From positions 372,001 to 436,000 of the forward strand of contig VNKQ01000016.1 in assembly GCA_016508695.1 (NCBI GenBank): 64,000 nt of DNA, read 5' to 3'. Each line of letters begins with the position of its first letter. Position 1 is the first letter of the stretch. The notes under the pieces are model-generated. The model ran no database searches. It was given only the letters and a program-made list of their open reading frames with translations, and was not told where the DNA came from. Position numbers and translations under genes: made by a program. Positions 35,301 through 47,600 of the stretch are shown here, in pieces. Source of the stretch: Hyphodiscus hymeniophilus. Taxonomy: Eukaryota; Ascomycota; Leotiomycetes; Helotiales; Hyphodiscaceae.

Positions 35301-37931
35301 CGACTTAGCAACGTTGCTAGAAGTTGTTGAATCGCTGGAGCAATCAACTCTACTTTGGCTCACCCCTGCAGCTCAAATCCATCCAGTCGACCCTCACGCT
35401 GCCCAGATACTGGGCATGGTGAGAACAATTAGGCAAGAACTTGCCTTATCTTTCGCCACCCTTGAGCTAGAAAATTTGGCTCCAGGAGCTGCTGGTGCGG
35501 TTGCTGATACGGTCACGAAGATTCAACAATCAAAGGATGATGAGAGCGCAGAGCTCGAACCAGATATGGAGTATGCATGGTCTAATGGTCGATTAAATAT
35601 CAGTCGTTTCCACTGGATCCATGTTGACAAAGCTCTGTCTGAAACCGACAAGGAAGTGGAGACCAAAGCTCTAACTATCGGGACACCTGGATTACTTCAA
35701 ACATTGCATTGGACAAGTCAAAAGCTTGGAGAGCCAACCACCGAAGAAGTCCACATTAAGATATCTGCTGTTGGATTGAACTTCAAAGATGTCATAGTTG
35801 CTATGGGGATTATCAATGGTGACAGTGTGGAAAACGCCTTCAGCTCTTTCGGACTAGAAGGCACAGGGTACGTTACGAAGGTGGGCTCCGGAGTAAGCAA
35901 TGTCGCCGTTGGAGATCGCGTTTTGTCAATGGGGTGTGAATCAGTTGGCATGGCTACTGTCATTCAAAGACACTCCAAATTGTGTGTCAAGATCCCGGAC
36001 CAAATGAGTGATGAAGAAGCAGCGACGATGCCAGTTGTTTATGTAACGGTGTTACTGTTCCTCGTCGAGAAATGGAAGCTCGAGCAAGGACAGTCTATAT
36101 TGATTCATAGTGCTGCTGGAGGTAAATCCCTATCTGCTTTGCTCCCGAGGACTATATCTTTGTTCAGCTACTGACTTTCATAGGTGTTGGAATTTGCGCA
36201 ATTTACGTTGCTAAATGGCTAGGTGCTGAAATATATGCTACAGTCGGAACCGAGGAGAAAGCAACTTTCCTGACATCCGAATTTGGTATTCCCAGAAACC
36301 GCATCTTCAACTCTCGAGACAGCAGCTTCTTAGAAGGCATTATGGAAGCCACTGATGGTGTAGGCGTTGATTTAGTCTTGAACTCGTTGTCAGGTGAATT
36401 GCTTCACGCCTCCTGGAAATGTGTTGCTACCTGCGGTGCCATGGTTGAAATTGGCAAACGAGACATGGTGGGCAGAGGACAGCTTGCTCTAGCTCCGTTT
36501 GAAGACAACAGAACTTTCCTCGGGGCAGACAGTGCTCGTCTCACCGTCACCCACAAACCGATGGTCGCACGCATGATGAAGCTCTTCATAGACCAATATC
36601 TCGAAGGAAATTTCAAACCTATCACTCCAATCATAACTTTCGACGCCGAGAAGGTCGAAGATGCATTTAGATTTATGCAAAAAGGCTCGCATATTGGAAA
36701 GATTGTCGTTACGTTTCCTAAAGAGGACGCCTTGCCATTGACTTCTACCGTTCCAGCACCAGCATTCAGGGGTGACGCCTCCTATCTGCTGACTGGAGGC
36801 TTGGGCGGTCTGGGGAAGGCAGTAGCCAGCTGGATGGCTTCATACGGTGCCAAGAATCTGATGTTTATCTCCCGATCTGCAGGGAAGACAGAGGAAGACA
36901 AATCTTTCTCTAAGGAACTCAAGTTGATGGGCTGCTCCTGCCAGTTCTTCCCATGCGATATTGCCGATTACGACGCCGTCAAGAGTGCAGTCTCTCAGGC
37001 TGCTCTACCTATTGCGGGAGTTATGCAAATGGCAATGGTGCTTGCCGATATAGGTGTCCTAGACATGACTTTGGATTCGTGGAACACAGCCACGCGTCCT
37101 AAGATACAGGGGACATGGAACCTCCATAATCTGCTTCCCAAAGAGATGGACTTCTTCGTTTTATTTTCCTCCGTCGCCGGAACCTACGGATACTACGGAC
37201 AATCAAACTATGCATCAGCCAACACATTCCTCGATGCATTTTCTCAGTACAGACATAGCCTTGGTCTTGCTGCTTCAGTGATGGATATTGGTCCAGTTGA
37301 CGAGATCGGATTTCTTAGTCGTACAGCATCTGCCAGAGATAATTTCCTAGCGGTTTCGAACCTCTTAACCGAGCAGAATTTCCTGGACTACTTGCAATTA
37401 GCTATTGAACGATCATCGACGAAGTACACGCCTCCAAAGACTTGGGGCGGGTTGTCAAGTGGATACGAAGCTCCGAATCATATTGTCCAGACAACTGAAT
37501 CCAGACTACCAATTGAAGATCCACAGAATTCTATTTTGTGGAGACGAGATCCTCGAATGGCCATTTATCGAAACATCCAGACAACTTCAAAATTAGAGAG
37601 AACTGAAGCTGGTGATCAGCTGAAGCAATTTCTTTCTAGTATGAGTAGCAACCCAAGCAGGCTGGACGAAAAGGCATCTGCCGACACCATTGCGAAAGAG
37701 CTTGGAAACTGTGTCTCCAACTTCTTAATCAAGGGGGATGAAGAGATTGACTTGACTTTAACCCTTTCTGCCATAGGTGTCGACTCTCTGGTAGCGATTG
37801 AAGTTCGAAATTGGTGGAAACAAAATCTCGGCATTGATATTTCGGTTTTGGAGTTGCTGAGTGGTGGTAGTATCGAGCAACTTGGTGACTTCGCTGCAAA
37901 GCGTCTCAAAATTAAATACTCGGGCAAGTAG
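29361..37931 (+). CDS. Highly reducing polyketide synthase HR-PKS1, KS-AT-DH-CMeT-ER-KR-ACP
   Basis: Thirteen exons encode 2,523 aa, and all phases agree with the chosen splice sites. Residues 1-75 are an Asn/Gly/Ser-rich leader (NGTSNGISNGTS). Active-site features: KS KTACSAAG (Cys246), EAHGTGT and NLGHSEGA; AT GHSSGE (Ser686); DH WLSDHRVG (His993) and HPATLDQ; CMeT EIGAGTGGLT (~1421) and NVLHAT (His1503); ER ~1814-2118 with HSAAGGVG; KR from ~2138 with TGGLGGLG and the SNYASANTF tyrosine; ACP IGVDSLVAIE (~2475). Every domain looks competent, so it should make a C-methylated, highly reduced chain, a suitable starter for the SAT domain of the NR-PKS (inference from azaphilone pathways). Three introns (30448-30621, 32247-32405, 34760-34920) are about 160-175 nt, three times the usual length here. 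It lies downstream of the P450 and upstream of the HSL-type hydrolase. Confidence 0.95.
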
Positions 37932-38270
37932 ATGGAGTTGTTCTTAGATTTTTGAATTTTAGACCGGATTTGGGTTAGAAAGTAAAGAAATTGGAAATCC
38001 GTATTGGCAGTCGCGTACATATTCATGATCAATAATTGTATTCATTGATATTGCCCGACTAGGGGGGGGGGGGGCAACCTGCTTCTTACTAACTTTAACC
38101 CCATAACCGCAAATCCGCCAATCCAATGGCGAAAACTCCTTGTTTCCCCGAGCCGGATAGGGAGTTTCAACACGTGTTTGGCGCTAATAGGATATGTTGC
38201 AAGTCTTAAAAGATTGTGTTCCCCGTCTTGGGTTAACAATCTACCCGCACTCCCCGCTACCTGTTTCAGC
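37932..38270. other. Short gap between HR-PKS1 and the alpha/beta hydrolase
   Basis: No gene. It contains a run of 13 G at 38062-38074 and GAAAACTCCT at 38131-38140, one mismatch from the cluster motif, 131 bp before the hydrolase ATG. Confidence 0.6.
38062..38074 (+). repeat. Poly-G homopolymer (13 G)
   Basis: An uninterrupted G run in the 3' region of HR-PKS1. Its length is likely to vary, and it is error-prone in sequencing. Confidence 0.95.
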
Positions 38271-39402
38271 ATGACGCCCACATCCAGCAAGCTCGAACTC
38301 TTCGAGAGGATTGATTTGACATTCAAGACTGTCAACGATCATCCTATTGAAACGACTGTTTTGATACCGAAAACACTACAATCTGAGCCTCGGGCTGCGT
38401 ATTCCACAATTGTTAATTGGCATGGTGGTGGCTTTGTCGTTGGAGATCGTATGTATGAAGGATGGCTCCCACCTTGGTATATTTTCAGCTTCTCCCCATC
38501 TTCTAGCCTTCTTTCCTTCTTGAGTCCTACCCAATGCCAAACTTTGAACGGTAGAACCTAATTCCAAATTATCTCAAAGGCTTCTAGACCTCTGCCTCGC
38601 GAATTCGGCTATTCTCATCGCTCCAGACTACCGCCTCCTTCCTGAGGCAAACACAGTCGATGTTCTCAGCGATGTAGAAGATTTCTGGAAATGGCTGCAC
38701 AATACTCTTCCTACTCTGACTATTAATTGGAACGCTTTTCCCGACCTCTCCCGTCTCGCATGTACTGGCCAATCTTCGGGTGGTTATCTTGCCGTGCAGT
38801 CTGTACTCGTCTTTCCGCATCTCGCCCAAGTCAAAATCATTATTTGCATGGGCAGCCCACTATACACTGATTTCCCTCACTACCGCATTCCAGGCCCTCG
38901 AAAATTCCTGGGAAAGCTGCCTCCACCGCCATGGAAGGCAGAAAAAATAGTTCGAAGTTATGTTAAAAATATGAAACCAGGGGCTGTACGAACGTCTGGA
39001 GACGTAGTCGAGATGTGGGAATTTTTGACTTGCGTATTGCAGCAATCATACTTACCACGCTGGCTGGGTATCAAGGGACGTGATGATTGGGAGATTATGG
39101 ATATGCTGGCCAAGGTGGATACGTTTCCCTCGATATGGGTTATCCAAGGGGAGCAAGATTCAGTGGTATGCAAAGTCCTTTGAACCTATTGGTTTGACAC
39201 AAGTAATTGAGAGATTGATTTTTTGTACTAGGTTCTTCCAATATCCTCAATTGGATTTGTGGAGGGTTTGAAGCAAGCTTTGCCGGAAGTTCCAGTACTA
39301 CTTACGCTTCAGCCTGGGGATCACGCGTTCGAGGTGAAACATAGTGTAGATGATGAATGGGTTCGGAAAGGATTTGAATTCGTTAATAAATATTGGCCAT
39401 GA
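38271..39402 (+). CDS. Alpha/beta hydrolase (hormone-sensitive-lipase-like esterase)
   Basis: Three exons encode about 320 aa. The ATG at 38271 (MTPTSSKLELFERID) is favoured over one 31 codons upstream because the upstream extension has no family counterpart. The oxyanion motif HGGGFVVGD, the nucleophile GQSSGG (Ser in GxSxG), an acid in GEQDSVV and a histidine in PGDHAFE complete the HSL-type catalytic set. Introns fall inside the Trp codon before LLDLCLANS and after DSV. It starts 340 bp after HR-PKS1 in the same orientation, and its stop is 186 bp from that of the MFS gene. It may hydrolyse an ester of the product or help release a chain; the sequence does not decide between these. No broken motif was seen. 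Confidence 0.88.
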
Positions 39403-39588
39403 GCTTCTAATGGATGATTGTTGATTTACAGCACACTATCTAGTAACTCCTCACAACAGCAGCCCATAATCCTACTTATGATCCAAACTTCAAGTTCAGT
39501 AATGCAACACAACTACCATGACGCCAGTAGTAAGTAAAGCTCATTTCCGAATCAAACCATTCGGAGATGACATTATTGTGTTCTTCGC

Positions 39589-41734
39589 CTATACCTTTGA
39601 GACATTCCGCTGGTCTGTAGGAGGGGCAACGGGCTTTTTCAAGGGTCTCCATTCCATGCCAGCAGCACCCAGAATACATAAACAGCTCATGATCAGCGCC
39701 AACTGAAAAGCTTTGATGATTGCACTATTATAAGCGGCAAGTACAATAGGAAGAGATTCAACAGATACCAGCTTGCGTATATTGGTAACGCCAGCCTTGA
39801 TAGCCACAGCAGGGTCAAAACCTGGGATGTGCAGCGCTGCTAGATTTTTCTTGAGGTGATTTGTGAAGATATTTTCAGCAGCAGAGACGAAAGTTGCGCC
39901 ACCGAGGAACTGTGCTGAAAAAACAACAGCTACGCCCACAGGTATGTCTTTAAGAGGCAAAGCCACCTGAGCTGCGACAGTGGCTTGCTGGAATCCAAAT
40001 CCCATACCTAAGCCAAAGAGTATCTGGTAGCCAATCCATCTGGCTTCCGATATCCCATCACTGAAGGTCGTAATGAGACCAATCCCAATGGACATGAATA
40101 CTACCGATGCCCAAACGAAAGGCATGTAGTGACCTATTCTCGCCGTCATCGCGCCAGCGAACATGACAGCGAGAACTTGGGCGAGTATCAGAGGTAGCAT
40201 GTGGACAGCTGACATGACCGGACTATCCCCATGGATAGCTTGAAACCAGATAGGAAGGTAATACACCATAACGAAGACAGTAGAGCCGATACAAAGGGCA
40301 AAAAGAGCCCCAAATTGGATGTTTCTCTGTTTCGCAACACGAGATGGTACTATTCTCAAAGGTCAGCAACGGAGCAACTTAAATTGGCATCGGAATATAA
40401 CATACTTGTAGCATTCTCGCCTTGCCATATCTCCATGCCAATGAACGCTATGAACAGTATGCCGAAGAGGACGAAGAGGGCAACGACCCGACCATCTGAC
40501 CAAGGATATTTACTTCCACCCCACTGCAGCGCAAGAAGCAAACATATCTCGGCGGTGATAAAGAATGCGTTACCGATGAGATCGAATCGGCTTAGCCAAG
40601 CCATTACACCCTTCCCAACGACCGGCGTGAAGCTCTGTTTGACATGGAGAAACGCAACCACGCCAACGGCTGCAACCCCTCCGATGGGAACTGTGACTCA
40701 ATATTAGCTGCAAAATCGAGGTATTGTTTTCGTATATTGGGTAGGCTAGGCTCACGGTTGATATAGAAACACCAACGCCAACTCGCTTTATCGGTCAATG
40801 CTCCACCCAACTATTGTAATATCAGACTTTGGGATCTATTTCAAGCGAAGGAACGCCTACGAGGGGTCCAATGATAGAAGAGACACCAAATAAGCCGCCG
40901 AGAAGCCCAATTATCAAAGGTCGTTTCTCCAGAGGGGATACTTGAGCAATAGCGGTCGTTGCTCCTGTGAACAGACCCGCTGCGCCAATGCCGGCTATGG
41001 CACGACCAGCGATCAGGACGGTGGAGCTTGGTGCGACGGCGCAAATCAAGGAACCTATTTCGAAGAATAATAATGCTACCAGAAACACGTATTTGACACT
41101 GAATAAAGTATAAAGCCGTGCGTAGAACAATTGGAAAGCTGGCTGGAATTAGTCACGCATAGATAGCCATGCTAATCGTTACAGATGGCACGCACCACAC
41201 GTAGTCAGGAGATAGGCGGAACCATACCAGCCAACATCTTGAACAGAGTGAAAGTGATCCTACGCGAGGGGATATTGTGTTAGAGAATGAGTAGACCTTG
41301 TTTGTATCTCTGGTGTAACCTAATACTGATTGAAAAGTAGAAGAGAGCAAGTGAAACTCACCGTAATCCGAGGAATGGCCGTAGCAATAACTAAATCAAG
41401 AAGCTGGATTAGTATACATATGATATTTGTAACGCCGAACGGAGAGAGACTGACTTGTGTTGTCAATGGCGACACAAAACACTGCTAATAGAAGAGAAAT
41501 AACAACAGTGACCAGTTTGAAGCCCGATAAATATTGCGATTCATTAGTTTCTTCTTCTGTTGTGCTATTAAAGCCATGGCCACCTGTTTCGGAAGCCACA
41601 AATTCTTCCTTACCCTCGACACTTGCGACTGCTAATCCTTCTTGCGAAGTCGCCTCTATGCCTGGTGACGAATTCCTGGGTACTTCCGATTCTTGTTCTG
41701 GCACTAAGGGTGATTGTATCTGTTCGTTCCCCAT
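39589..41734 (-). CDS. MFS drug:H+ antiporter (DHA2-like, probably 14 membrane segments)
   Basis: About seven exons. A long polar N-terminus (MGNEQIQSPLVPEQ...) leads into LVTVVISLLLAVFCVAIDNT, IIATAIPRIT, DVGWYGSAYLLTTCAFQL, the GRAIAGIGAAGLFTGA antiporter-type motif, GPLLGGALTD, SWRWCFYINLPIGG, and many hydrophobic segments down to LIMSCLCILGAAG. These are DHA2 signatures (W-R-W-x-F-x-I-N-x-P). The reading frame is intact across all introns I joined. In metabolite clusters such pumps export the product or protect the producer. It is convergent with the esterase and divergent from the aldo-keto reductase, sharing a 655-bp promoter with an exact AGAAACTCCG. Confidence 0.9.
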
Positions 41735-41924
41735 TGCATTTAAGATATTAAATTTTAACGTGCGATGGATGGGCGTTAATATGAATCGTTAAGAGTATGT
41801 TCTGATCAGTGCCATATCAAACAATGGTGGAGGTCATTTATCGTGGAAGACTTTGTTAATACAAGACACTGTATGCTCGTCATACAAGCCCTCGAAGTGG
41901 TCTAGTTTCTTCAAGAATTTAGTG

Positions 41925-41957
41925 CCTCGCATTCGCCTCGCATTCGCCTCGCATTCT
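41925..41957 (+). repeat. Three tandem copies of CCTCGCATTCG
   Basis: Three head-to-tail 11-bp units, the last base of the third changed to T. They lie about 200 bp upstream of the MFS start and 55 bp from the cluster motif. Confidence 0.9.
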
Positions 41958-42011
41958 CGTTGCTTTGTTATAACCTCTTGTGTCGACCTGCGGTCCTGCG
42001 GACAATCTTCT

Positions 42012-42021
42012 CGGAGTTTCT
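42012..42021 (-). promoter_or_regulatory. AGAAACTCCG motif
   Basis: Exact minus-strand copy, 278 bp upstream of the MFS start (same strand) and 369 bp upstream of the aldo-keto reductase. One copy could serve both genes. Confidence 0.55.
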
Positions 42022-42389
42022 CCTTGTTGCGGTAGCACCAACGATTGGCGCACCTGTGGCTCTTTGCTTAGTCAGCCAGGCGCTCGCTACCTGGTGTTGC
42101 TGGTGGTTACCCTGCAATACCAGACTTTTTAACATGATTCGTCACCCATGACACTTCTTACTATGTGAGCTTCGAATGCAAACGCACAAAGTGGTAGCCG
42201 TGGTATTCAAAGCGGTATGGACTTGCAGGCCAGAATCTCCGGGGTTATAGGTGTTTGATTTATTTTCGAATGCCTATAAGGAGTCTACTAGTCTCTGTCC
42301 GCGGGCGCAGGAGAGGCACGCAGGAACAACAATACTTTGCTTGACGGCTCGCTATCCAACGCCTTCTACAGCTATATTTGTAAACTACC

Positions 42390-43436
42390 ATGGCCACCAT
42401 TGGAAAGGCTCACAGAGGCGCCGATGTGATTCTGGGCGCAATTGCATTTGGAAATTTCGACATTGTTGTTGGCCAGCCGAGTAACTTCCCAAATATCGAG
42501 AAAGTAGCACCGATGCTCGATGCATTTCAAGCTCATGGCCACGACAAAATTGACACGGCACGAATCTACGGCTCGGGCCAGTCTGAGCAGCTGCTGGCGA
42601 CTGCTGAATGGGAGAAAAGGGGGTTGAGGATCGAGACGAAGATATACCCAACCAAGTTCCGGCCGCTCCTGCCCAACAACGCGGCGTACAACTTTGGCGC
42701 GGAAGACCTGCGCGCAGGTCTGTTGGCCAGCTTGAAGGCCCTCAACTCCTCCAAGATCGATACCTGGTATTTGTACGCGCCTGATCGGTCGACACCGTTT
42801 GAGGAGACGGCACGTGCGATCAACCAGCTCTACAAAGAAGGGCTCTTTTCCCGTTGGGGAGTATGCAATTACAGGTCCTGGGAGGTGGCCCAGCTCCAAG
42901 AGGTGTGCATGAAGAATGGATGGGTACGGCCGGCCGTCTACCAGTCCATCTACAACGCCGTGTGTCGCGACATTGAGGCGGAGCTCGTGCCCTGCCTGCG
43001 ACACTATGGCATGTCGCTGGAAGCTGGACAGCCGTTGGCCAGTGGCCTCCTTACTTACCAGTACCGACGTGATATGAGCGATCCCGCCGACTTCCATCCT
43101 GGATCGCGCTTTAATCCAGACCCACGTAACTTTATTGCAAATCACCAACGCTCGCGCTATTGGCACGATGCCTACTTTGATGCGTTGGACATCATCCACC
43201 AGGCTGCCCAGGAACACGACCTCACCGACCAAGAATGTGCCTTACGCTGGCTGCGCTACCACAGCGCTCTGAAGCAGGAGTTCGGCGACGGACTCATTGT
43301 CGGCGCCAGCAGCCTACAGCAGTTCAAGGAGAACTTGGTTGATCTTGATAAAGGACCACTACCGGCCAAGGTCGTTGAGGCGATGGAGCTAGCAGGAAAG
43401 AAGTGCGGAGCAGTCAGGACGCCGTACTGGCATTGA
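42390..43436 (+). CDS. Aldo-keto reductase, aflatoxin-aldehyde-reductase (AKR7) type, catalytic His replaced by Tyr
   Basis: An intronless protein of 348 aa with the AKR TIM-barrel pattern. Of the catalytic tetrad, Asp55 and Tyr60 (KIDTARIYGSG) and Lys84 (IETKIYP) are present. The position normally filled by His in WYLHAPD is Tyr129 (WYLYAPD, codon TAC at 42774-42776, one transition from CAC). Other family segments are present: SRWGVCNYRSWEVAQL, YQSIYNA, YGMSLEAGQPLASGLL and GLIVGASSLQQ. Asn/Pro before LAGGLL is altered to GQPLAS. The coding sequence is visibly richer in G and C than its neighbours and gives a long antisense open frame, a by-product of this composition. It might reduce an aldehyde made by the NR-PKS, or have altered activity. 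It is divergent from the MFS gene. Confidence 0.88.
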   Translation: MATIGKAHRGADVILGAIAFGNFDIVVGQPSNFPNIEKVAPMLDAFQAHGHDKIDTARIYGSGQSEQLLATAEWEKRGLRIETKIYPTKFRPLLPNNAAYNFGAEDLRAGLLASLKALNSSKIDTWYLYAPDRSTPFEETARAINQLYKEGLFSRWGVCNYRSWEVAQLQEVCMKNGWVRPAVYQSIYNAVCRDIEAELVPCLRHYGMSLEAGQPLASGLLTYQYRRDMSDPADFHPGSRFNPDPRNFIANHQRSRYWHDAYFDALDIIHQAAQEHDLTDQECALRWLRYHSALKQEFGDGLIVGASSLQQFKENLVDLDKGPLPAKVVEAMELAGKKCGAVRTPYWH

Positions 43437-44646
43437 AAGGAAACGCATACAGCGTTGAAGGAGGGAAATAGAGGGGCAGCTAAAGAAGCATGCATACTAC
43501 AGCTTTACAATCTGTATTTTCATTGTACGGAGTACAGAGGATTGGGATGTATTGGAAACCATCTTCATCGAATGGATGGCAGGCTTGCAAAGGACACAAG
43601 ATTGCGGGTAGAATGTCAGTACATAGGTCTGGCTTAGCTATTTTGAATCCATATTTTGAATTTGTATTCTGGGTATTATGTCTACTCATATCATTCATCT
43701 TCGATCAGATACATGTCGTATTCCATCCCTTGTGACATGCACCCAGATATGTACATCTCTTTATCCTTACATGCCCTATGGTGCAAACGGTCTCCTCACC
43801 CGTACATATCCCGTGGTGCTCCGTCGACGAGCATGAACGGTAGCGACCCTTTGCATGGCGGGATAGCTATGCAGGGTACCGTTGGCCATCGCTCCCGGAA
43901 ATCTAATAATAGCATGTAAGACCCTCTTACTCGCACTTCTCGGTATATTTCCTCTCCCTTGGATGTCGTGCACAGCTGGGGCTGTACGTTACGGGACGCT
44001 GACCCAATCAGCCTTGGATGGCAGAAGTGAATAATCTGGCAGCCGTGTCTTGCAAGATACTCCGGAACGGACAGGTCAATGATCATGCATGTCAGCATTC
44101 ACGAGGGGTGGCTGCAGCCGGCGGCTCTGCTGGAAGGCACCTGCAAGGGAGTCCGGAATACCAACAGTGGAGACCTAGCATTCGATGCATTAATATCACA
44201 TGGCAATCAACGGTCCCCTGCGTAAGAGCAGATTGATAGGTGATATATCCGGAAATGTAGCTCTTGTCCTTGATAACGTCTTCATTGTGCACGGCAGCGG
44301 AGTTTCTCCTCGGCTCACCGTTAACCTCACTGGTAACGTCCGCTAAATTCTTTGTGAGAAAGGCGTAGGAGCCATGACTTGTATAATTTATTGGAGCTCT
44401 GAGTTGTCAAGTAGCTTTCGTTGGTCTCAAATACACTCCCTACATTCCCTAATAGAAACTTGGAGACTCAGCTTGGAAACGTGATATTATTGCGTCCGCT
44501 CAAGTTTTCCTTCTGTAAGCTGTACACACCTGATCTTCGCCTGGCTGAGAAACCAGTCTACCTTTGTCACTCATTGCCATTTGTATTTCAACTTACATCT
44601 GGAGCTACATTGGTGTAATTCATGACCGGAGTCACTCAACGTCGCC
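43437..44646. other. Promoter region of HR-PKS2
   Basis: A 1.2-kb stretch without a supported gene. An exact minus-strand AGAAACTCCG lies at 44298-44307 next to TCCTCGG. Confidence 0.5.
44298..44307 (-). promoter_or_regulatory. AGAAACTCCG motif
   Basis: Exact minus-strand copy 340 bp upstream of the HR-PKS2 ATG, followed on the plus strand by CCTCGG. Confidence 0.5.
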
Positions 44647-47600
44647 ATGTCTACCATGAACGCCGAGGTGCCTATTGCCATCATTGGCATGGCCTGTAGG
44701 TTCTCGGGAGGAGTCGGCAGCCCAGAACAGCTCTGGAAGCTGTGTGCTGAGGGCGAAAGTGGTTGGAGTGAAATTCCAGAGTCAAGGTTCTCTAAAGAAG
44801 CTTTCTATCATCCTGATGCAGAAAAGATGAATACCGTATGTGCCAATCAAGATTTTTAGAACTTTCATGGCAAGGTTTTAGCTAATGTATCCATTTTCAG
44901 ACACATGCGAAGGGCGGCTATTTTTTAAAAGACGATGTCGGCTTGTTCGATGCTGCGTTCTTCAATGTATCTGCCGAGACAGCGGCGGTAAGAGCCTCTC
45001 CAGAATCGGAAAACAGAAGTCGTATTGATATGTACAGAGCTTGGATCCGCAATATCGATTGCAACTAGAGTCCACCTATGAGGCATTCGAAAGCGGTACG
45101 TATTCCGACTTGTGGGGAAGAAGGCCTTATTTACTAACATACTCAATTGCGCAGCTGGGATCACGGTCCAGGGCGTTGCCGGTTCTAATACTTCTATGTT
45201 CGGAGGCACCTTCTTCCATGACTATCAAGATGGCGCCATGAGAGATCCTGACACGCTTCCCCGCTTTCTTATGGTTGGTTGCGGTACTGCTATGGCTTCG
45301 AACAGAATTTCTCATTTTTACGATCTGCGGGGAACCAGCTTTTCTTTGGACACAGGTTGCTCAACGACACTCACAGCATTGCACCAAGCGTGTCAAAATC
45401 TGCGGGCTGGTGAGTCAGACATGTCGGTTGTTGGTGGTGCGAACGTGATGTTGAATCCGGACAACTTCGTTGCCATGTCCTCGCTTAGATTAATATCTGC
45501 CGATGGGAAGTCCTATGCATTTGACAGCCGTGCAAGCGGTTATGGCCGTGGTGAGGGCTCGGCAACAGTCATCATCAAACGACTTGACGACGCCATCAGA
45601 GATGGCGATCCAATCCGAGCGGTTATTCGAGGAACGGGATGCAACCAAGATGGTAAGACCGACACAATTACGACACCCAGCCAACGGGCTCAAGAGGAGC
45701 TCATGCGAAAAGTCTATGAGACATCTAAGCTTGATCCATCAGAAACGACATATTTTGAGGCTCATGGAACGGGGACTCCAACTGGAGATCCTATTGAGTG
45801 TAGAGCCGTAGCTTCCCTTTTCAAGGATAAGAGGCCGGTTGACAAGCCACTCAGGATTGGATCTGTCAAGACAAACGTCGGTCATACGGAGACAGCAAGC
45901 GGTCTTGCAGCTATCATTAAGGTTGCTCTCGCGCTAGAGAAAGGCCAAATTCCTCCTAGCATCAACTTCAAAACGCTTAATCCCAACTTACACTTCGACG
46001 AATGGAACATGAAAGTACCAACACAACTCGAGTCCTGGCAAGGTACAGAAGATGGCATTCGGCGGGCTTCAGTCAATAACTTTGGTTATGGAGGAGCCAA
46101 TGCGCATATTATCATGGAAGATTATGACACCTTCTTAGCGACCAGCAAAAGAATTACGAGTGGTTACACTAATGGCAATACCAATGGCCATTTGGCCAGT
46201 ACGAATGGCAGCGCGAATGGCACTACGAATGGCTTTACAAATGGAATCACAAATGGCGTCAATGGTCACACCGAACATGCGACCAACGGCGTTAATGGCA
46301 ATCACTCAATCTCAAAATCCCGAGTTTTCGTTCTAAGCGCAAAGGACGACCAAGTCACTCGAACTATGGCTCAAAACCTAAAAGCCTACCTCAAAAGCAC
46401 AAAGATCGAAGATGAAGAGTCGTTCCTCGATAACCTAGCCTACACCCTTGGTCAACGCCGTTCTTTGTTTCCCTGGATCGTAACTCAGCCTGCGAGTAGT
46501 GTTCCTGCTCTTATCACAGCTCTTGAATCGGACAAGTTGGTTCCTATTCGTGCAAACGGTAAGCCGAAAATCGGCTTCGTCTTTACGGGTCAAGGTGCGC
46601 AATGGTTTGCCATGGGTCGAGAGCTGATAAAAGCGTATCCCGTATTCAGAGACTGTTTGTGGGAAGCTGATACATACCTGAAGGACTTCGGTTCTCCTTG
46701 GTCGCTGATGGAAGAATTGCTCAGAGATGAGAAAGCTTCCAGAGTGAACGAGATTGTTCTTAGTATGCCACTTTGTGCTGCCGTTCAAATTGCTCTTGTC
46801 TGCCTCCTCCGGTCTTGGGGAGTTACCCCCACAGGCGTAACCAGTCACTCGTCTGGCGAGATCGCCGCAGCATTTGCAGCTGGAGCCCTGAGCCTCAAGT
46901 CCGCAATGGCGATTGTTTTTGCTCGTGCAAGTCTAGCGTCGGAGCGTGGTGGTAATGTGACTCGCCAAGGAGGTATGACTGCGGTCGGTCTCTCCGCCAA
47001 AGACGTCGAGGAGAAGTACATTCCTCACATAACGGAAGGCAAAATCGTCGTTGCATGTCTGAATAGTCCCACCAGCATTACTGCTTCGGGTGATATTCCA
47101 GGTCTCGATCAGCTGGAAACGATGCTTGTGGAAGATAATGTCTTCGCGAGGCGCCTAAAAGTGGATGCCGCCTATCATTCCCACCACATGCAAGATATCG
47201 CGGAGCCTTACCTGGTTTGGCTTGAAAAGGTCCTTCATGCTGAGTCTGCTATGGATGCTGGGGTGATTTATACATCCCCAACTACTGGGGAGCGTATGCG
47301 GAACGGCGATATCCTTTGCACGCCACAGCACTGGGTCGACAGCCTTGTCAGCCCAGTACAATTTGTGAAGTCCTGCACTGAAATGTGCCTCGCCGACGAA
47401 TTTGGTGCTAGCGGAACTCCAGATGTGGATCTTATCATTGAAGTTGGTCCTCATGCAGCTCTTGCTGGTCCTATTACAGAGATCACCAAGCAACCAGAGT
47501 TTGAAGGTACTTCGATTTCGTATCTGAGTTGTCTTGTTCGTAAGACCAATGCCGTGGATACCATGCAAAACCTGGCGTGCAATTTAATCAAAAGCGGATA

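Larger units (their letters stand above)
41735..42389. promoter_or_regulatory. Bidirectional promoter, MFS transporter / aldo-keto reductase
   Basis: A 655-bp region with no gene. It contains three tandem copies of an 11-bp unit (41925-41957) and an exact minus-strand AGAAACTCCG at 42012-42021. Confidence 0.6.

Noticed and set aside
42372..43232. 286-codon antisense open frame over the aldo-keto reductase
   Set aside because: It is a shadow produced by the GC-rich codons of the reductase; its translation shows no family motif.
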